NCBI RefSeq assembly: GCF_014932895.1
Contig: NZ_JACYOF010000001.1
Span: 620,001 to 684,000, forward strand
Reading direction: 5' to 3'
Source of the DNA: Bacillus thuringiensis
Lineage (GTDB): Bacteria; Bacillota; Bacilli; Bacillales; Bacillaceae_G
DNA: 64,000 nucleotides
Shown here: piece after piece, positions 46,272 through 54,423 of the stretch
Layout of the letters: the number at the start of each line of letters is the position of its first letter
Numbering within the stretch: position 1 is the stretch's first letter
Notes under the pieces: generated by a model
Database searches by the model: none
What the model was told of the DNA's origin: nothing
The model's input: the letters and a program-made list of their open reading frames with translations, nothing else
Position numbers and translations under genes: made by a program

Positions 46272-47558
46272 ATGAAACAACCACTCGCACATCGAATGCG
46301 CCCTACAAATATTCAAGAAATTATCGGCCAACAGCATTTAGTTGGTGAAGGAAAGATTTTATGGCGAATGGTCCAAGCAAATCATTTTCAGTCTATGATT
46401 TTATATGGTCCTCCAGGTACAGGAAAAACATCAATCGCTAGCGCAATTGCAGGAAGTACTGGTACCCCATTCCGCCTATTAAACGCTGTGACACATAATA
46501 AAAAAGATATGGAAGTTGTTGTACAAGAAGCGAAAATGCATCGACACCTCGTTTTAATTTTAGATGAGGTGCACCGTCTAGATAAAGCAAAGCAAGACTT
46601 TCTATTACCGCATTTAGAAAGTGGACTTCTTACTTTAATTGGTGCAACGACAAGCAATCCGTTTCATGCGATAAATTCCGCTATTCGAAGCAGATGTCAA
46701 ATTTTCGAATTACATGCTTTAACAGAAGATGATATTTTAATTGGTTTAAAACGAGCTCTTGAAGATAAAGAAAAAGGGCTTGGGGAATATGATGTAACTG
46801 TTACGGATAAAGCATTATATCACTTTGCAAATGCGTCAGGCGGAGATATGCGTTCAGCCTACAATGCACTTGAACTAGCAGTTTTATCTAGCTTTACCAC
46901 TGTCGACAAAGCCGTGGAAATTACGTTAGAAATCGCAGAAGAATGCTTACAAAAAAAGAGCTTCGTTCACGACAAAGGTGGAGATGCTCATTATGATGTA
47001 TTATCAGCATTTCAAAAATCAGTGCGCGGAAGTGACGTGAATGCAGCACTCCATTATTTAGCACGTCTTATTGAAGCAGGTGACTTACAAAGCATTGGCA
47101 GACGCCTACTCATTATGGCATATGAAGATATCGGACTTGCTAGCCCGCAAGCTGGACCTCGTACGCTCGCAGCAATTGAATCAGCTGAACGAGTTGGTTT
47201 TCCGGAAGCACGCATACCACTTGCAAATGCTGTTATTGAACTTTGCCTATCACCGAAATCAAATTCAGCTTATAAAGCACTTGATGCCGCATTACACGAT
47301 TTACGCAACGGACAAACAGGTGATATTCCAAGTCATTTAAAAGATAGTCACTATAAAGGGGCCGAATCGTTAGGTAGAGGCATTAGATACTTATATCCAC
47401 ACGACCATCCAAATGGCTGGATACAACAACAATACTTACCTGATAAAATAAAAAACAAACAATATTATAAACCGAAAATGACAGGGAAATTTGAGCAAGC
47501 ACTTTCTACTGTATATGAAAGATTACAAAGTTCGAATAAAACGAAAAATAAAGGGTAA
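46272..47558 (+). CDS. rarA: Replication-associated recombination protein A
   Basis: The 428-residue AAA+ ATPase shows IIGQQHLVGEGK, Walker A LYGPPGTGKTSIAS (near 42-55), Walker B LILDEVHRLDKAKQ, sensor LIGATTSNPFH and the C-terminal tetramerisation part with YEDIGLASPQAG. RarA (MgsA, YrvN) acts at stalled replication forks. Start ATG follows AAGGGAGA. The downstream rsfA-like gene starts 37 bases after its stop. Confidence 0.95.
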   Translation: MKQPLAHRMRPTNIQEIIGQQHLVGEGKILWRMVQANHFQSMILYGPPGTGKTSIASAIAGSTGTPFRLLNAVTHNKKDMEVVVQEAKMHRHLVLILDEVHRLDKAKQDFLLPHLESGLLTLIGATTSNPFHAINSAIRSRCQIFELHALTEDDILIGLKRALEDKEKGLGEYDVTVTDKALYHFANASGGDMRSAYNALELAVLSSFTTVDKAVEITLEIAEECLQKKSFVHDKGGDAHYDVLSAFQKSVRGSDVNAALHYLARLIEAGDLQSIGRRLLIMAYEDIGLASPQAGPRTLAAIESAERVGFPEARIPLANAVIELCLSPKSNSAYKALDAALHDLRNGQTGDIPSHLKDSHYKGAESLGRGIRYLYPHDHPNGWIQQQYLPDKIKNKQYYKPKMTGKFEQALSTVYERLQSSNKTKNKG

Positions 47559-47595
47559 CATAAGCGAAAACGTCACCATTATGGAGGCTTCGCTT

Positions 47596-48237
47596 ATGAA
47601 AACACGTCAAGATGCATGGACAAAAGAAGACGATTTCCTTCTAGCAGAAACTGTTTTACGACATATTCGCAGCGGCAGTACACAAATAAAAGCATTCGAT
47701 GAAGTCGGCGATACATTGAACCGCACTTCAGCAGCTTGCGGCTTTAGATGGAATGCTGAAGTAAGACCGAATTACGAAGATGCGGTGCAACTTGCAAAAA
47801 AACAACGTAAAGAATTAAAGCGTTCTGAAGCTAAAATAGAAAAAGAGCAGTTTACAAAAACGAAACAACTCGTAATCGATGCCGAGTTTTCAGAAGATAT
47901 TACGCCAAGTAAACAGGATCTTACAATGCAAAATGTCATCTCGTTTTTGCAAAACTTGGAGCATACCAATCCTTCAATCGCAAAGTTACAAACTGAAAAT
48001 GAAGTATTACAAGCTCAGCTCACGTCCCTGCAAAAAACGAATCATGAACTTGAAGCAAAATTAGCGGTACTCTCAAAAAAACAACAAGCAATCGAAGAAG
48101 ATTACGCAATGCTTGTTAGAATTATGGACCGCGCCCGAAAACTCGTTTCAGTTGAAGAACAAGAAGAACAGATCGCTCCCATTTTCAAAACGGATCAAAA
48201 TGGAAATTTAGATATTATATATTCTGCAGAGAATTAA
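47596..48237 (+). CDS. RsfA-family transcriptional regulator
   Basis: The 213-residue protein begins MKTRQDAWTKEDDFLLAETV, a Myb/SANT-like DNA-binding domain (to about residue 65, with RTSAACGFRWNAEVR). A linker follows, then a coiled coil (about 125-190, KLQTENEVLQAQLTSLQ...) that probably dimerises. B. subtilis RsfA tunes sigma-F genes in the forespore; bacilli have several paralogues, so the exact role is open. ATG 47596 follows TATGGAGG by eight bases; the in-frame ATG at 47581 overlaps that site, and the frame further upstream overlaps rarA. Confidence 0.88.
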   Translation: MKTRQDAWTKEDDFLLAETVLRHIRSGSTQIKAFDEVGDTLNRTSAACGFRWNAEVRPNYEDAVQLAKKQRKELKRSEAKIEKEQFTKTKQLVIDAEFSEDITPSKQDLTMQNVISFLQNLEHTNPSIAKLQTENEVLQAQLTSLQKTNHELEAKLAVLSKKQQAIEEDYAMLVRIMDRARKLVSVEEQEEQIAPIFKTDQNGNLDIIYSAEN

Positions 48238-48239
48238 AA

Positions 48240-48280
48240 ACAGGGATGTCACTTTTTTAACTAAGTGACATCCCTGTTTA
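48240..48280 (+). terminator. Terminator after the rsfA-like gene
   Basis: ACAGGGATGTCACTT and AAGTGACATCCCTGT form a 15-bp stem, followed by TTTA. Confidence 0.88.
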
Positions 48281-48322
48281 TTTTTTGAGGGAACAGTATA
48301 TATGTGTGTGGGTAAGTGAAAT

Positions 48323-48385
48323 TATATCGATGATTTTTCAAATATATCTATCGTAACTCAAAATATATCAACGATTGGATAATTT
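48323..48385 (+). repeat. Three degenerate iteron-like repeats
   Basis: TATATC recurs at 48323, 48343 and 48364, each followed by a related tail (GATGATTTTTCAAA, TATCGTAACTCAAAA, AACGATTGGATAAT). Period is 20-21 bases, two helical turns, just upstream of a small membrane protein gene. Confidence 0.5.
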
Positions 48386-48425
48386 TTACTAAAATGTCAT
48401 TATAAACATATACCTTTAAAGGGAG

Positions 48426-48608
48426 ATGGTTGCTATTTCATTAATAATCTTCAAAATAACTCTTGGTCTTCTCGTCCTAACTCTAGCTCTTTTCACCATT
48501 CACAGTTTAAAAAAGACATCCGCCTATAAATCAGATAAATATGATCATTACTTACTAGCCTTGCTTACATTTGAACTAGTAGTAATGCAAATATCCATAT
48601 TTCTTTAA
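48426..48608 (+). CDS. 60-residue two-helix membrane protein
   Basis: The product has helices at SLIIFKITLGLLVLTLALFTI and HYLLALLTFELVVMQISIFL with a short basic loop between (HSLKKTSAYKSDKYD). The ATG at 48426 abuts AAAGGGAG with almost no spacer, so an ATT a few codons later may be the real start. No family recognised. A terminator shared with tcdA follows. Confidence 0.55.
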   Translation: MVAISLIIFKITLGLLVLTLALFTIHSLKKTSAYKSDKYDHYLLALLTFELVVMQISIFL

Positions 48609-48616
48609 TACATATA

Positions 48617-48652
48617 AAAAAGCATATATCCAAAATGGATATATGCTTTTAC
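48617..48652. terminator. Bidirectional terminator before tcdA
   Basis: AAAAGCATATATCCA and TGGATATATGCTTTT form a stem around AAA, between convergent genes. Confidence 0.88.
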
Positions 48653-48653
48653 T

Positions 48654-49421
48654 TTATTCTTGCCCTACACGCTTCACTTCTACGTTTTTAATACGCTCAC
48701 GTACAACGTGACTTGCCATAATTAAACCTGCCACAGATGGTACGAATGCATTTGAAGAAGGTGGTAATTTCGCTTTACGAATTTTCGCATTTTCGTCTGG
48801 TACGATTTCTTTACGTACTTCTTCACGAATTACGATTGGGTTTTCGTCAGAGAAGACAACTTTTACACCTTTTTTAATACCCTCTTTACGAAGCTTCGTA
48901 CGAATTACTTTCGCAATTGGATCTGTGTGTGTTTTAGAGATGTCCGCAATACGGAAACGAGTTGGATCCATTTTATTTGCCGCACCCATACATGAGATAA
49001 TTTTAATTTTACGACGTAAACATTGTTTAATTAAATGAATTTTGAACGTAATCGTATCAGATGCATCTACTACGAAATCTAAGCCGTGTTTAAAGAACTC
49101 TTCATATGTTTCATCTGTATAAAACATTTCTAGTCCAATTACTTCACACTCTGGATTAATGTCTGCAATACGCTCTTTCATTAATTCTACTTTTGAACGT
49201 CCTACAGTAGATACTAAAGCGTGAATTTGGCGGTTTACGTTTGTAATATCTACAACGTCTTTATCAACCAATACAAGACGTCCTACGCCAGAACGCGCTA
49301 ACGCTTCTGCCGAAAATGACCCTACTCCGCCAATTCCTAAAATACCAACTGTACTATTTTTTAATATTTCAAGGCCCTCTTTTCCGAAGGCTAATTCATT
49401 ACGTGAAAATTGATGTAACAT
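48654..49421 (-). CDS. tcdA: tRNA threonylcarbamoyladenosine dehydratase
   Basis: The 255-residue E1-like enzyme shows the nucleotide site VGILGIGGVGSFSAEALARSG, RLVLVDKDVVDITNVNRQ, VDASDTITFK and a C-terminal NAFVPSVAGLIMASHV. It uses ATP to cyclise t6A37 in ANN-decoding tRNAs to ct6A. B. subtilis name yrvM. The gene lies next to aspS as in B. subtilis, with an unusual 304-base interval between. Confidence 0.93.
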   Translation of the reverse strand: MLHQFSRNELAFGKEGLEILKNSTVGILGIGGVGSFSAEALARSGVGRLVLVDKDVVDITNVNRQIHALVSTVGRSKVELMKERIADINPECEVIGLEMFYTDETYEEFFKHGLDFVVDASDTITFKIHLIKQCLRRKIKIISCMGAANKMDPTRFRIADISKTHTDPIAKVIRTKLRKEGIKKGVKVVFSDENPIVIREEVRKEIVPDENAKIRKAKLPPSSNAFVPSVAGLIMASHVVRERIKNVEVKRVGQE

Positions 49422-49574
49422 TCAGCTCTACACTCCTATTACAAAAATGGTCTACCATGTATTCTAGCGTTTTTCCGACTATTTGTATAGAAAAAGTTAT
49501 AGAATTCCTAAAAATACATATTTCAAACAAAGAAACATAATGTAAACCGGATTTTCATTTCTTCCTACATACAA

Positions 49575-49672
49575 GTTTAAAAAGGAGGATTTAGAGAACC
49601 GAGCAGATTGAAGCACTTCTGCTAGGAGAAGCGCAGTGTAGGGGTACTACTCGAGCACCGGACTTTTTAAAC
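49575..49672. repeat. 98-bp unit bounded by 10-bp inverted repeats
   Basis: GTTTAAAAAG (49575-49584) is exactly inverted at 49663-49672. The inside is GC-richer than its surroundings and holds hairpins (AGCAGA/TCTGCT, GTAG/CTAC). No protein fits. It could be a structured RNA on either strand or a MITE-like repeat. The rest of the interval (49422-49574) is AT-rich without visible genes. Confidence 0.55.
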
Positions 49673-49680
49673 AACCTCTC

Positions 49681-49724
49681 AAAAAAAGTCTAGACGGCTA
49701 TAGTATAACCATCTAGACTTCATT
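49681..49724 (-). terminator. Terminator of hisS-aspS
   Basis: On the minus strand AAGTCTAGATGG pairs with CCGTCTAGACTT, followed by TTTTT, right after the aspS stop. Confidence 0.88.
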
Positions 49725-49725
49725 C

Positions 49726-51501
49726 TTACTTCTCTTCTTTCAAGCTCAATTTTAAGTTTAACTCTTCAAGCTGTGCTTCTGCAACTGGGCTTGGAGCTTC
49801 TGTTAATAAGCAGCTTGCGCTTGCTGTTTTCGGGAATGCAATTGTATCACGAAGGTTCGTACGACCTGCCAGTAACATAACAAGACGATCTAAACCTAGT
49901 GCGATTCCGCCGTGTGGTGGTGTACCGTATTCGAATGCTTCTAATAAGAATCCAAATTGCTCTTGTGCTTCTTCTTGTGAGAACCCAAGCGCTTTGAACA
50001 TTTTTTCTTGTACGTCACGTTCGTAAATACGAAGTGATCCACCACCAAGCTCATAACCGTTTAATACAAGGTCATATGCTTGTGCACGTGCTTTTTCTGG
50101 TGCTGTTTCTAATAACTCAACGTCTTCACGGAATGGCATTGTGAATGGATGGTGAGCTGCAAAGTAACGATCTGCATCTTCATCGTACTCAAGAAGTGGC
50201 CAATCAGTTACCCATAGGAAGTTAAATTTACTTTCGTCAATTAACTCCAGTTCTTTACCTAGACGTAAACGAAGTGCGCCTAAGCTATCTGCAACAACGC
50301 TCTTCTTATCTGCTACGAATAGTAATAAGTCGCCAGTAGTAGCTTCTAATGTAGTCATTAACACGTTTGCATCTTCTTCACCGAAGAATTTCGCAATCGG
50401 TCCTTTTAAGCCGTCTTCTTCAACTTTAAGCCAAGCTAGACCTTTTGCACCGTATACTTTTACGAATTCAGTTAATGCATCGATATCTTTACGAGAGTAT
50501 TTGCTTGCAGCACCTTTTGCGTTAATTGCTTTTACTTGTCCGCCGCTCTCTACCGCACTTGTAAATACTTTAAATCCACAACCTGCTGCAAACTCAGATA
50601 AGTCTGTTAGTTCCATTTCAAAGCGTGTATCTGGCTTATCAGAACCGTAGCGAGCCATTGCATCAGCATATTTCATACGAGGGAATGGTGCACTAACTTC
50701 TACACCTTTTGCATCCTTCATAACTTTCGTCATCATACGCTCCATCATATCTAAAATTTCATCTTGTGTTAAGAATGAAGCTTCGATATCGATTTGCGTG
50801 AATTCTGGTTGACGATCCGCACGTAAATCTTCGTCACGGAAACAACGTGCTACTTGATAGTAACGCTCAAATCCGCCGACCATAAGAAGCTGTTTAAATA
50901 ACTGTGGTGACTGTGGTAATGCATAGAATTCACCATCATGTACACGGCTTGGTACTAAATAGTCACGAGCTCCTTCTGGTGTGCTCTTCGTTAAAATTGG
51001 TGTTTCCACTTCTAAGAACTCTTCTGAGTCTAAGAAGTTACGAATTGTTTTTGTTACGTCGTGACGCATTTTGAATGTGTTGAACATTACAGGACGACGT
51101 AAGTCTAAATAACGATATTTTAAACGCACATCTTCTGATGCATCTGTATCATCAGCAATGATAATTGGCGTTGTTTTCGCTGCATTTAGTACATTTACTT
51201 TCGTTGCTTGTACTTCAATACGACCAGTTGCCATATTGTCATTAATTGCGCCTTCACCACGTTCAACAACTGTACCTTCTACATGTAATACGTATTCGCT
51301 ACGAATTGTTTCCGCTACTTCTAACGCTTCTTTTGATGTTTCTGGGTTAAATACAACTTGTACGATACCTGTACGGTCACGTAAATCGATAAAGATTAAT
51401 CCACCTAAGTCACGGCGTTTTTGTACCCAACCTTTTAATTGAACTGTTTGTCCAACAGCTTCTACTGTTACTTTTCCACATGCATGTGTTCTTTCAGCCA
51501 C
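49726..51501 (-). CDS. aspS: Aspartyl-tRNA synthetase
   Basis: The 591-residue enzyme has an N-terminal OB-fold anticodon domain (about 1-105, [21 protein letters not shown]). The class II core follows: motif 2 [20 protein letters not shown], a bacterial insertion domain (about 290-415) and motif 3 [13 protein letters not shown]. It charges tRNA-Asp. It lies 12 bases after hisS in one operon under a T-box. Confidence 0.97.
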   Translation of the reverse strand: MAERTHACGKVTVEAVGQTVQLKGWVQKRRDLGGLIFIDLRDRTGIVQVVFNPETSKEALEVAETIRSEYVLHVEGTVVERGEGAINDNMATGRIEVQATKVNVLNAAKTTPIIIADDTDASEDVRLKYRYLDLRRPVMFNTFKMRHDVTKTIRNFLDSEEFLEVETPILTKSTPEGARDYLVPSRVHDGEFYALPQSPQLFKQLLMVGGFERYYQVARCFRDEDLRADRQPEFTQIDIEASFLTQDEILDMMERMMTKVMKDAKGVEVSAPFPRMKYADAMARYGSDKPDTRFEMELTDLSEFAAGCGFKVFTSAVESGGQVKAINAKGAASKYSRKDIDALTEFVKVYGAKGLAWLKVEEDGLKGPIAKFFGEEDANVLMTTLEATTGDLLLFVADKKSVVADSLGALRLRLGKELELIDESKFNFLWVTDWPLLEYDEDADRYFAAHHPFTMPFREDVELLETAPEKARAQAYDLVLNGYELGGGSLRIYERDVQEKMFKALGFSQEEAQEQFGFLLEAFEYGTPPHGGIALGLDRLVMLLAGRTNLRDTIAFPKTASASCLLTEAPSPVAEAQLEELNLKLSLKEEK

Positions 51502-51513
51502 TGTAAGTTCCCC

Positions 51514-52785
51514 CTATATTAATTTCTCTGCTACGTATGAAGCAAATACCTCTAACGCTACTTCTTCTTGTTCACCTGTTGCCATATCTTTTAAGTTAAT
51601 GATGCCTTTATCTAGCTCATCTTCTCCTAATACAGCTACAAATTTCGCCTTTAGACGATCTGCTGATTTAAATTGTGCTTTCATTTTGCGATCTAAATAA
51701 TCTTTTTCAACTGATAATCCAGCTTTACGAAGATCGAACGCAACTTTTGCAGCATGGTCTTTCGCTTTTTCACCAAGTGCTACAACGTAACAATCAATGC
51801 TATGTTCAATTGGTAATTCAATGTTTTCAGCCTTTAGCGCCATAATTAAACGTTCAATACTCATCGCAAAACCGATACCCGGCATTTCTGGTCCACCGAT
51901 TTCTTGTACAAGTCCGTTATAACGACCACCACCGCTTAATGTAGTAATAGCACCGAAACCTTCTGCCTCACTCATAATTTCAAAAACAGTGTGTTGATAG
52001 TAGTCTAAACCACGTACTAAGTTCGGATCTTTTTCAAATGGAACATCCATCATCGTTAATAGTTCTTGTACTTTGTCGTAGTATACTGCTGAATCTTCGT
52101 TTAAGTATTCTGTAATAGATGGTGCTGTACCCATTAATTCATGGTTACGGTCCTTCTTACAGTCTAAAATACGAAGTGGGTTCTTTTCTAAGCGAGATTG
52201 GCAATCAGAGCAAAACTCGCCGATACGTGGCTCAAAATGAGCAATTAATGCATCACGGTGCGCTTGACGGCTCGCTGCATCACCTAAGCTATTTAGTACA
52301 ACTTTAATATTTTTTAAGCCCATGCCGCGGTAAAACTCTACAGCAAGTGCAATTACTTCTGCATCAATTGCAGGATCGTTACTACCGATTGCTTCAATAC
52401 CAAATTGTACGAATTGACGATAGCGACCTGCTTGTGGTCTTTCATAACGGAACATTTGACCGATATAGTATAATTTCGTTGGTTGTGTTGCATCCCCGAA
52501 CATTTTATTTTCAACGTAAGAACGTACAACCGGTGCAGTACCTTCTGGACGTAATGTTAAACTACGCTCTCCACGATCTTGGAATGAGTACATTTCTTTT
52601 TGTACGATATCTGTCGTATCACCAACACCGCGTAAAAATAGCTCCGTGTGTTCAAAAATTGGTGTACGAATTTCTTTATAATTGTAACGACGGCAAATTT
52701 CGCGTGCTTGCCCTTCGATATACTGCCATAACTCAACAGTGCCTGGAAGAATATCTTGCGTTCCGCGTGGGATTTGAATAGACAT
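51514..52785 (-). CDS. hisS: Histidyl-tRNA synthetase
   Basis: The 423-residue class II enzyme begins [15 protein letters not shown] and shows motif 2 [18 protein letters not shown], the histidine-binding [14 protein letters not shown] and motif 3 [13 protein letters not shown], with a C-terminal anticodon domain. It charges tRNA-His. ATG 52785 follows GAGGAGGAA; the open frame upstream to 52944 runs through the T-box terminator. It is followed by aspS. Confidence 0.97.
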   Translation of the reverse strand: MSIQIPRGTQDILPGTVELWQYIEGQAREICRRYNYKEIRTPIFEHTELFLRGVGDTTDIVQKEMYSFQDRGERSLTLRPEGTAPVVRSYVENKMFGDATQPTKLYYIGQMFRYERPQAGRYRQFVQFGIEAIGSNDPAIDAEVIALAVEFYRGMGLKNIKVVLNSLGDAASRQAHRDALIAHFEPRIGEFCSDCQSRLEKNPLRILDCKKDRNHELMGTAPSITEYLNEDSAVYYDKVQELLTMMDVPFEKDPNLVRGLDYYQHTVFEIMSEAEGFGAITTLSGGGRYNGLVQEIGGPEMPGIGFAMSIERLIMALKAENIELPIEHSIDCYVVALGEKAKDHAAKVAFDLRKAGLSVEKDYLDRKMKAQFKSADRLKAKFVAVLGEDELDKGIINLKDMATGEQEEVALEVFASYVAEKLI

Positions 52786-52824
52786 ATTCAGTTCCTCCTC
52801 AAATTGTTTTAATCTTAATAAAAA

Positions 52825-53090
52825 TAAAAAAACTCCCGCCTCTACTGTTTGAACAGTAGGGACGAGAGTATTATACCCGTGGTGCCACCCTAATTGAAGC
52901 ACGTATGCTTCCACTTTTTTAATAACGCTTAAATATGCGTTCATCCCTACTAAGCATATATGCCGTTCAAGTTGAAACCTCTAGAGTGTCATTCAATCAG
53001 TCATCATGTAGAAATGTTTTCAGCCTAAGACATTTCTTCTCTTTCCATGTGTGTCTCATTTACTCTTCTCTATCAACGGTTATATTCATA
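52825..53090 (-). ncRNA. T-box riboswitch upstream of hisS-aspS (Asp, overlapping His codon)
   Basis: On the minus strand this has stem I, a specifier loop GAATGACACTC, T-box AGGGTGGCACCACGG (from 52891 down) and a terminator with CTACTGTT/AACAGTAG and GGGAGT followed by T run. The loop reads GAC (complement of 52988-52990) followed by A, which fits the codon-plus-purine rule for Asp. CAC (His) overlaps it by one base. Confidence 0.88.
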
Positions 53091-53139
53091 TGTAAATATA
53101 AAATTACTATACGTTTGTTGAGTAGGATTGTCAAGTGCT

Positions 53140-53316
53140 CTAAGAGCGTTCAATCTGCTTTTTAAGACGCTTTACATCTTGAAGAGAAATCCCAAACTCA
53201 GAAGCGAGTTCCATTGATGTATTGTTTTGCTCTTTTGAAATAAAATCATGAAAATTCACGTTAAACAGTTGATTTGCACCGTTTGTAACAGAATGCCCTT
53301 TTTCATTCATACGCAT
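53140..53316 (-). CDS. Small helix-turn-helix protein
   Basis: The 58-residue protein (MRMNEKGHSVTNGANQLFNV to QDVKRLKKQIERS) ends in a region resembling a sigma-70 region 4 or helix-turn-helix (SMELASEFGISLQDVKRLKKQ), which could bind DNA. ATG 53316 lies eight bases after GAGGG. No named homologue; it stands between hisS leader and yrdB-like gene. Confidence 0.6.
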   Translation of the reverse strand: MRMNEKGHSVTNGANQLFNVNFHDFISKEQNNTSMELASEFGISLQDVKRLKKQIERS

Positions 53317-53398
53317 ACGTATATCCCTCACATTCAATATAGATGTTTTACTTTTTATTGTTCCATATTGATGAGAGAGTTATACATAACCGTAACGG

Positions 53399-53731
53399 CT
53401 ATTGATTCCAAACAAACATTAACATTCGATTCACAATAATAACAATAGCTAATCCACTCGCCAAAATAGGATGCTTCAAATGATACAACGCTGCAACACC
53501 TAATCCAAACACGATAATTTCTAACAGTACATGCAATATACCTTGTACTTCCCATTCTGCGTGAGGCGCTCCAAATAACGCCCATATGACAGCAACAACA
53601 ATCGGAAGAATAATAGCAAATGTAATTTTTATAGCTGGTATTTTTCCTATCCGAAATCCCCAGTACCCAACAATCCCAAGAACACATAACTCTAACATGA
53701 AACGTAAAGCTATATTGAATTCTTGAAGCAT
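53399..53731 (-). CDS. YrdB family membrane protein (DUF2568)
   Basis: The 110-residue protein has four membrane helices (LRFMLELCVLGIVGYWGFRI, ITFAIILPIVVAVIWALFGAP, VLLEIIVFGLGVAALY, ILASGLAIVIIVNRMLMFVW) and the YrdB pattern WALFGAPHAEW. Function is unknown. Start ATG follows AAGGTGTA-like sequence. It stands alone beside a bcr1-like copy. Confidence 0.82.
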   Translation of the reverse strand: MLQEFNIALRFMLELCVLGIVGYWGFRIGKIPAIKITFAIILPIVVAVIWALFGAPHAEWEVQGILHVLLEIIVFGLGVAALYHLKHPILASGLAIVIIVNRMLMFVWNQ

Positions 53732-53776
53732 GCTACACCTTCTTTTCTTTTTATTCCCCTTCGAATTAATTCTATG

Positions 53777-53901
53777 ATAAAGTGAAACTTGAATCAGCCC
53801 GTACCAATCGGGCTTTTACGGGCAGTTGCTCTCCACCTAACTCCCTCGCAGTCACCAAATTTTGAGGTGAGGGTCTTACCGCCTGCAAATAGCGGGATAA
53901 A
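53777..53901 (-). repeat. bcr1-like repeat, shortened copy with target duplication
   Basis: Read on the minus strand it begins TTTATCCCGCTATTTGCAGG, contains GCCCGATTGGTACGGGCTGA and ends AAGTTTCACTTTAT. It is flanked by exact ATAAA repeats (53777-53781, 53897-53901). The GGGGG/CCCCC hairpin near the 3' end, present at 45875, is missing, making this copy about 30 bases shorter. Confidence 0.82.
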
Positions 53902-53966
53902 TCAACAAAACATACAACAATGTATGAAAAAGAGAGGATTATATAACCCTCTCTTCTCAGGCAAAA

Positions 53967-54407
53967 CTATTTACTTTCTACAATTAAGGTCACCGGACCA
54001 TCATTGATTAAAGAAACGTCCATCATTGCTCCGAACTTCCCTGTTTCTACATGCAATCCTTGTTTGCGAACTTCTTCATTAAAGAAATCGTATAAACGCT
54101 CTGCATAATCAGGCTTCGCAGCATCCATAAAGTTTGGACGTCTTCCTTTACGGCAATCTCCGTATAATGTGAATTGCGAAATTGATAGAACTTGTCCTTC
54201 TACATCAAGTACTGAATGGTTCATCTTTCCACTCTCATCTTCAAAAATGCGTAAGTTCGCAATCTTTTCTGCAATGTAAGTTGCATCCTTTTCTGTATCT
54301 TCATGCGTAATGCCAACTAGCAATGTTAGACCGAATGGAATTTGCCCTATAATCTCACCATCTACTGTGACAGACGCTTCCTTTGATCGTTGTAAAACAA
54401 CTCTCAT
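53967..54407 (-). CDS. dtd: D-aminoacyl-tRNA deacylase
   Basis: The 146-residue protein begins [17 protein letters not shown] and has [18 protein letters not shown] and the cross-subunit [11 protein letters not shown], the Gly-Pro motif that rejects L-amino acids. It frees D-amino acids from mischarged tRNA. It follows rel by 16 bases in the same operon. Confidence 0.96.
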   Translation of the reverse strand: MRVVLQRSKEASVTVDGEIIGQIPFGLTLLVGITHEDTEKDATYIAEKIANLRIFEDESGKMNHSVLDVEGQVLSISQFTLYGDCRKGRRPNFMDAAKPDYAERLYDFFNEEVRKQGLHVETGKFGAMMDVSLINDGPVTLIVESK

Positions 54408-54423
54408 CTTTCTACACTCCCTA

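Noticed and set aside
52786-52944. Longer HisRS start
   Set aside because: It would translate through the T-box terminator and lacks a binding site; [10 protein letters not shown] is the usual HisRS start after GAGGAGGAA.
53355-53687. Frame overlapping the YrdB-like gene on the same strand
   Set aside because: Out-of-frame shadow with a cysteine/tyrosine-rich nonsense composition; the YrdB frame has coherent helices.
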